Positions 59,390 through 64,000 of a stretch of DNA of 64,000 nt are shown piece after piece. The notes under the pieces are model-generated. The model did no database searches, was not told where the DNA came from, and saw nothing but the letters and a program-made list of their open reading frames with translations. This stretch comes from Nocardioides pini (GTDB lineage: Bacteria > Actinomycetota > Actinomycetes > Propionibacteriales > Nocardioidaceae): contig NZ_JAPPUX010000003.1 of assembly GCF_026712185.1 (NCBI RefSeq), positions 372,001 to 436,000 of the forward strand, read 5' to 3'. Position numbers and translations under genes: made by a program. The stretch's first letter is position 1; every line of letters begins with the position of its first letter.

Positions 59390-60829
59390 ATGACGACGAC
59401 CGTCACGCCCGATGCGCGGGCGAACGCGGGTCGCGCGCTTGCTTGGAGCCTGCTCAACACGGCAGTGGCCAAGTTCGGTACGGTGGCGATCGGCATCGCC
59501 CTGGCCAGGATGCTCGGCCCGGAGGAGTTCGGCACCTTCGCCGTCGCGACGGTCGCGCTGCTCGCTGTCCTCAGCTTCAACGAGCTCGGCGTCAGCCTCG
59601 CCATCGTGAGATGGGAGGGCGACCCGGCCGACATGGCCCCGACCGTGACCACGATCTCGACGGTCATGAGTCTCGTCCTCGGCGTGATGATGGTCGCCGC
59701 TGCGCCTGCGTTCACTGCCGCAATGGGAGCTCCGGAGGCGACGCTGCCCGTGCAGCTGCTCTCGCTCAGCGTGCTGATCAACGGCGTGGTGGCCACGCCG
59801 GTCGCTCTGATGCAGCGTGCCTTCCGGCAGGACCAGAGGATGATCGCCGACCAGGTCAACGTCTGGCTGGGCGCAGCGGTGTCGCTCGCCATGGCAGTCA
59901 TGGGCTTCGGCGCCATGTCGCTCGTGGTGGGCAGTCTCGTAGGAGGCATCGTCTCCGGCGTCCTCTTCCTCCGATTCTCGCCGCACCCGCTTCGTTTCGG
60001 GTACGACCACGTCCTGGCTCGTCGGCTGCTGGCCTTCGGTCTCCCGCTGGCGGGGGCGAGCATCATCGTGTTCCTGGTCAGCTTCATCGACCAGCTCGTG
60101 GTGGGTCGCATGCTCGGCCCCGAGCAGCTCGGCTACTACGTGCTCGCTGTCAACCTGGCCAGTTGGCCGCTGACCCTGTTCTCGAAACCGCTGCGCAGCG
60201 TGGCACCCGCGCTCTTCTCACGGATGCAGCACGATCCAGAAGCCATGAGCAGCTCATTCGGCCGCGTGCTGAGGCCTGTCGCGGCCGTGGGCTTCCCGCT
60301 GTGCGCGCTGATCGCTGTTGCCGCTCCGCAGATCGTCGCCTTCCTCTACGGTGAGGCGTGGAACGGTGTGGGAGAGGTACTGCGCTGGCTCGCGGTTCTC
60401 GCCGCGGCCCGGCTGTTCTTCGAGCTGAGCTACGACTATCTCGTCGTGCGGGGGCGCTCGCGTGCGCTGCTCCGCATCCAGGTGGTCTGGCTCCTGTGCC
60501 TGGCGCCGGCTGTCTGGCTCGGCGTGCGCGGGGGTGGCACGGAAGGCGCCGCACTGGCGTTGCTCTTGACGTCGGTGTGCGTGAGCTTCCCCATGTACGT
60601 GCTCGAGCTACGCCGGGTCGGGGTCGGGTCGCGAGGTGTGGCGACCGCGGTGTCTGCCCCGGTCTTGGGTTCGGTGCTCGTGATGGTCGTCGTGCTGGCC
60701 GTGCTGCACCAAGGGTCATCCGGGATCGTGCCGTTGATGGTCTCCGGGATGGTGGCCGTCCTAGCGGCAGCCGTGCAGATGTGGTGGATCAGGGGGGACC
60801 TGTCGGTGTTCCGGACGGGTGCCGCATGA
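59390..60829 (+). CDS. Lipopolysaccharide flippase, Wzx-like (MOP superfamily)
   Basis: The 479-residue protein has about 14 hydrophobic helices and the opening ALAWSLLNTAVAKFGTVAIGIALARMLGPEEFG characteristic of the polysaccharide-transport family, with FIDQLVVGRMLGPEQLGYYVLAVNL at the half-way repeat. It should flip the lipid-linked repeat unit across the membrane for the Wzy-like polymerase at 36210. GGGGGGACGATGCC precedes the ATG at 59390. Codon use is less GC-biased than in the 46-54 kb operon, similar to the 33-39 kb block. Confidence 0.9.
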   Translation: MTTTVTPDARANAGRALAWSLLNTAVAKFGTVAIGIALARMLGPEEFGTFAVATVALLAVLSFNELGVSLAIVRWEGDPADMAPTVTTISTVMSLVLGVMMVAAAPAFTAAMGAPEATLPVQLLSLSVLINGVVATPVALMQRAFRQDQRMIADQVNVWLGAAVSLAMAVMGFGAMSLVVGSLVGGIVSGVLFLRFSPHPLRFGYDHVLARRLLAFGLPLAGASIIVFLVSFIDQLVVGRMLGPEQLGYYVLAVNLASWPLTLFSKPLRSVAPALFSRMQHDPEAMSSSFGRVLRPVAAVGFPLCALIAVAAPQIVAFLYGEAWNGVGEVLRWLAVLAAARLFFELSYDYLVVRGRSRALLRIQVVWLLCLAPAVWLGVRGGGTEGAALALLLTSVCVSFPMYVLELRRVGVGSRGVATAVSAPVLGSVLVMVVVLAVLHQGSSGIVPLMVSGMVAVLAAAVQMWWIRGDLSVFRTGAA

Positions 60830-60842
60830 GGGGGGAGAACAC

Positions 60843-62060
60843 ATGAGGGTGATCGTCTATCCGCACGCTATGGAGCTCGGGGGCAGCCAGCTCAACGCCA
60901 TCGAGCTCGCGTCGGGGGTGCAGGCCCTCGGTCACGACGTGACGCTCTACGCCGATCCGGGAGATCTCGTCTCCTACGCGCAGGCGCGCGGCCTGGAGGT
61001 CATTACCCGCCGTAGATCGCCGCTCTGCCCTTCGCCCGAGCGGGTCGTTGAGCTGCGTCGCCTTGCTGCTCGCCGCTCCGCACAGATTCTCCACGGCTAC
61101 GAGTGGCCGCCGATCCTCGAGTGTCACGCGGCGAGCTGGGGTCGTCCGCAGCTGGCGCCGGTGGGGACCGTGATGTCGATGGGGGTCGCGGGCTTCATTC
61201 CTCGCTCGTCGCCGCTCGTCGTCGGGACCGAGCGCCTGCGGCGTCGAACGGCGGAAGGTCGGCCGGGCCCCGTCCTGCTGATGGAACCCCCCGTCGACAC
61301 CGTCGCCAACGCGCCAGGCACGAACGGGGCGGCGTTCCGCGCCTCGCTCCCTCCGGCGCCGGGCTACCTGGTCGTGATCGTGTCGCGGCTCGCGCACGAG
61401 CTCAAGCTCGAGGGGATCCTCACCGCGATCCGGTGCATCGGCGACATGGCCCACAGGCGGGACGTCCGTCTTGTCATCGTCGGCGACGGTCCTGCTCGGC
61501 GCGTGGTGGAGGAGGCGGCAGCGGCCGCCAATCGCGGTCATGCCAGCGACGCGGTCATTCTGACGGGCGCCCTCGAGGACCCGCGCGGGGCGTATGACGC
61601 CGCGGACGTGTGCATCGCGATGGGCGGCTCGGCCTTGCGGGCCATGGCCTTCGGCAAGCCGCTCATCGTGCAGGGAGAGCGCGGATTCTTCCAGACCGTG
61701 ACCGCCCAGACCGTACCCCTCTTCCTCGAGCAGGGGTGGTACGGGCAGGACCATCTCGACCGCGAGGAGGCGGCGGCGAGGCTGGCGGGCCTGGTCTGCG
61801 AGCTCCTCGACGACCCCGCCCGGTCGGCTGAGCTCGGCGCGTCCGGGCGATCGCTGGTGCTGAACCGGTTCAGTCTCGAGGCGGCCGCCAAGTCCATGGT
61901 GTCCATCTACGAGACGGCACTGCTCGACACGCCGCGGTTCCCGCAGCCCAGGGAGGTGCTGGAGTCCGCGGGGCGGTTGGCGACGCACAAGGTGCAAGCG
62001 CGGTGGGAGTCCCTGCAAGGACGCGGTCACCGCGACGACTTCAACGCGAACCCGTTGTGA
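60843..62060 (+). CDS. GT4 family glycosyltransferase
   Basis: The 405-residue GT-B enzyme has the N-terminal glycine-rich acceptor loop MELGGSQLNAIELASG, the start of the donor domain VSRLAHELKLEGILTAI and VIVGDGPARRVVEEA. The usual E-x7-E donor motif is weak (GSALRAMAFGKPLIVQGERGF), with Ala-Met in place of the first Glu region, so the catalytic details may differ. GGGGGGAGAACAC precedes the ATG. It follows wzx by 13 nt, so both are likely co-transcribed. Its end overlaps the convergent GT gene by 20 nt. Confidence 0.85.
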   Translation: MRVIVYPHAMELGGSQLNAIELASGVQALGHDVTLYADPGDLVSYAQARGLEVITRRRSPLCPSPERVVELRRLAARRSAQILHGYEWPPILECHAASWGRPQLAPVGTVMSMGVAGFIPRSSPLVVGTERLRRRTAEGRPGPVLLMEPPVDTVANAPGTNGAAFRASLPPAPGYLVVIVSRLAHELKLEGILTAIRCIGDMAHRRDVRLVIVGDGPARRVVEEAAAAANRGHASDAVILTGALEDPRGAYDAADVCIAMGGSALRAMAFGKPLIVQGERGFFQTVTAQTVPLFLEQGWYGQDHLDREEAAARLAGLVCELLDDPARSAELGASGRSLVLNRFSLEAAAKSMVSIYETALLDTPRFPQPREVLESAGRLATHKVQARWESLQGRGHRDDFNANPL

Positions 62061-63234
62061 CCTCTCCGCGGGCGGGCAGGCCGATGATCTCGAGGAGCTG
62101 ACGGGCGCGGCTGTCCCAGTCGTGGGTGTAGGCAAGCTCCCGGCGCGCGCGCACGAGAGCGTCGTCGCGGTCGCGACGGGCGAGTCGCTCCGCGGCGACG
62201 GCGAAGGCATGCGGCGTGCTCGCGCACTCGACCAGCTCGGTGTCCAGCGCCGTGACGCCGGGCAACGGCGTTGATAGGGCAGCGCGTCCCGCCGCGAGGT
62301 ACTCGAGCGTCTTGAGCGGCGAGCTCGCCTGGTTGAACGCTGAGGTCACGTAGGGAGTGAGCCCGACGTCCATCACACGCAAGTAGGACGGGAGCTCGGC
62401 GTAGGCCTTGTTGCCCACCCACACCACGTTGGGACGCTGCACCAGCTCCTCGAACCGCTGGCCCCCCCACTGCTCCACTCGGGGTCCGACCAGGAGGAGG
62501 GTGATGGGTCGGGCCGCTACCGCCTCCAGCACGTCGAGGTCGATGCGGGCGGACAGGTGGCCCACCACGCCGACGACCGGTCCCTGCGCCTGCACGTCGT
62601 CGGGGAGGGGCGCGTCGTCCACGCCGACGTAGTGTCGGGTGTTGGCCCCGTTGGGCAGGACGAAGGTGGGTCGGTCCACCTGCCAGCCGTCGGTGATCAC
62701 CGAGGAGACCGCGCCGACGTGGGTAGCTTCGACGAGCCGCCGGCGCTCGAGCTCGCGCAACCAGCCCGGGTCGCGGCCGAGGAGGTCCGCGCCGGCGTCG
62801 TACGCGTCGGTGGCGTAGTACACCCGAGTGGGGGCGGAGCTCACGTCAAGCGGCGCGAAGGGACTAGTCGACACGACGGCGTAAGCCCGGCGCCCGTCGG
62901 AACGCACGACCCGACTCACGCACGCCCGCACCCAGGCCTCCGTGACGGAGAACATCCACCTGCGGTGCGGCATCGGTGGGACGGCGATACTGAGGCGCCG
63001 GACGCCCGCGGCCTCGTCCTCCAACCGGGGGAGGAGCCGGTCGCCCGGCCGTCGCGTCATCACCGAGCGCGGCGGATCGATCCACAGCACGTCGACGTGG
63101 GGCGCAAGTGCGGCGACGAGCTGCCGGTCAGTGCCCGCGAGCGAGTCCCACCTTGTCCCCGCGCGCCACAAGACCAAGGGTCGTGCGCCGTCGTCTCTGG
63201 TCCCGTCCGTCCTGGCTCCCTTCATGTCCTTCAC
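62041..63234 (-). CDS. Glycosyltransferase, GT4/GT1 type
   Basis: The 397-residue GT-B protein has the opening LVLWRAGTRWDSLAGTDRQLV, an N-terminal domain with VLWIDPPRSVM, and a donor domain with VGVVGHLSARIDLDVLEAVAARPITLLLVGP and PLKTLEYLAAGRAALSTPLPGV (the E in LEYLAAG). This combination is common in GTs for exported polysaccharides (TuaH-like). The start is taken as GTG at 63234, which overlaps the deacetylase stop by 4 nt (GTGA); an ATG at 63225 is possible but has poor ribosome-site spacing. Convergent overlap with the previous gene is 20 nt. Confidence 0.84.
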   Translation of the reverse strand: MKDMKGARTDGTRDDGARPLVLWRAGTRWDSLAGTDRQLVAALAPHVDVLWIDPPRSVMTRRPGDRLLPRLEDEAAGVRRLSIAVPPMPHRRWMFSVTEAWVRACVSRVVRSDGRRAYAVVSTSPFAPLDVSSAPTRVYYATDAYDAGADLLGRDPGWLRELERRRLVEATHVGAVSSVITDGWQVDRPTFVLPNGANTRHYVGVDDAPLPDDVQAQGPVVGVVGHLSARIDLDVLEAVAARPITLLLVGPRVEQWGGQRFEELVQRPNVVWVGNKAYAELPSYLRVMDVGLTPYVTSAFNQASSPLKTLEYLAAGRAALSTPLPGVTALDTELVECASTPHAFAVAAERLARRDRDDALVRARRELAYTHDWDSRARQLLEIIGLPARGEVTTGSR

Positions 63235-63905
63235 CGCCAGCGCTTGATGGCTCCGACGAGGTGCCGCTCGGCCTGCCGCGCCGGGGCCTGCCTGCCGAGC
63301 ACCGAGGTCCGCACGCTGGCGCCGGTGTCGCTGCTCACGACCGAGAAGCGCGGCTGCAGCCACGACCCCTCGTGTGCCCAGCGCCGGTCGCTGGTGTGTA
63401 CAGCCGTGTAGCCCAACCGGCGCAGCTCACGAAGGAGGCGACGGTCGTACCTGCCGAGGGGAAGTGCCGCTTGGTCGACCGGTGCACCGATGACACCCGC
63501 GATCACGTCCCTGGCGTCCTCCAGCTCGCGTCGACTCTCTGCGGGAGTCAGGCCGCGCCACGGTCGATGGGCCATGCCGTGGGTGCCGATCGTCATGCCG
63601 GCGGCAGCGAGCGCACGCACGTCATCGGAGCCGAGGCTGCCAGGCTGGTCGAGCCGGCCCGCGAGCACGAAGAAGGTGGCGGTAAGACCGCGCGCCAGCA
63701 ACGCGGGCAGGCCGTGGACCATGTCGGAGGCGTTGGCGTCGTCGAAGCTGATCCTGACGCGATCGTCGCCGGCGATGGCGTCGAGGACCCCGAGGAAGGT
63801 GTCGTGCGAAACCCAGTAGGGCGCCTCGCCCGGCTCGAGCTCGCGCCCCGGGATGCCGATCCCATGGAAGCACACGTTGACGCGCGTCGGACCCCCCATG
63901 ACCAT
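63231..63905 (-). CDS. Polysaccharide deacetylase (NodB-like)
   Basis: The 224-residue protein has the NodB fold motifs: motif 1 ISFDDANASD with the catalytic and metal Asp, motif 2 IGTHGMAHRPW with the metal His pair, and the C-terminal AALPLGRYDRRLLRELRRLGY barrel strand. It hydrolyses N-acetyl groups of amino sugars or releases similar acyl groups. No signal peptide is seen, so it may act on a cytoplasmic lipid-linked intermediate or on a nucleotide sugar. TAGCGT at 63912-63917 (minus) lies 6 nt before the ATG, giving a leaderless message. It is translationally coupled to the following GT. Confidence 0.88.
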   Translation of the reverse strand: MVMGGPTRVNVCFHGIGIPGRELEPGEAPYWVSHDTFLGVLDAIAGDDRVRISFDDANASDMVHGLPALLARGLTATFFVLAGRLDQPGSLGSDDVRALAAAGMTIGTHGMAHRPWRGLTPAESRRELEDARDVIAGVIGAPVDQAALPLGRYDRRLLRELRRLGYTAVHTSDRRWAHEGSWLQPRFSVVSSDTGASVRTSVLGRQAPARQAERHLVGAIKRWR

Positions 63906-63917
63906 GCCGTCACGCTA

Positions 63918-64000
63918 GGAGCCCCGAAGGTGGTCGTCGACCTGCCCGACGTTGATACCCCAAATGTGGGTAATGCCCGGGCCCTGGCGTCCCAGCGCAT
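63918..64000. other. Right-edge intergenic region with CCCCAAAT motif
   Basis: The last 83 nt hold no gene that can be judged. CCCCAAAT-GT-GGG at 63958-63970 belongs to a motif set near polysaccharide genes (46059, 46846, 54464). A plus- or minus-strand reading frame is open to the edge, but nothing supports it. Confidence 0.4.

Overview
The window is high-GC actinobacterial DNA. Third codon positions are almost always G or C, genes are tightly packed with many 4-nt ATGA/GTGA overlaps, and many genes appear leaderless, with a TANNNT -10 box 6-7 nt before the start codon. The gene content (DUF3000, CgoX/HemQ heme branch, DUF4349, DUF4389, DUF4082 and Stealth proteins) best fits a Nocardioides-like member of the Propionibacteriales. 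That placement is an inference; the window holds no rRNA.

Left part (0-24 kb). A conserved block of rnd, DUF3000, hemE, cgoX/hemY, hemQ and msrB is split by sulfur genes. Between hemE and hemY lies a LysR regulator divergent from two acyl-CoA-dehydrogenase-fold flavin monooxygenases, followed by an SsuD-type sulfonate monooxygenase, an SsuE-type FMN reductase, a second flavin reductase and an MFS transporter. Between hemQ and msrB lies a cysteine dioxygenase-rhodanese pair. Related operator-like sequences precede the two monooxygenases and the dioxygenase. Next come a LigD-type polymerase and an ATP-dependent DNA ligase (both NHEJ-type, no Ku seen), a GT4-Stealth fusion and a sulfotransferase-like gene.

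Middle (24-46 kb). A double ABC-2 export cassette (two ATPases, two permeases) is followed by a tRNA-Gln(UUG), a TspO-like protein, an alcohol dehydrogenase and a DUF4389 membrane protein. A first polysaccharide block (31-39 kb) holds a TreT-like GT4, a secreted beta-helix protein, a GT4, a GT2, a Wzy-like polymerase and two divergent Wzz-like proteins. Housekeeping genes follow: glmU, prs, pepN, rplY and pth. Striking inverted-repeat structures lie between prs and pepN and between rplY and pth.

Right part (46-64 kb). A second polysaccharide block starts with a degenerate LytR-CpsA-Psr protein. It continues with eight genes, each overlapping the next by exactly 4 nt: a GT2, a WbpD-like acetyltransferase, a WbpB-like dehydrogenase, an SDR, two DegT aminotransferases, a NeuD-like acetyltransferase and an Alg14/13-like GT. 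These look able to make and transfer an amino/diamino sugar (WbpB-WbpE-WbpD logic). A 1591-residue secreted protein with four DUF4082 modules, a Wzx-like flippase, two more GTs and a polysaccharide deacetylase follow. Together the two blocks resemble a Wzx/Wzy-type exopolysaccharide locus. No initiating phosphoglycosyltransferase and no UDP-GlcNAc 6-dehydrogenase is visible in the window.
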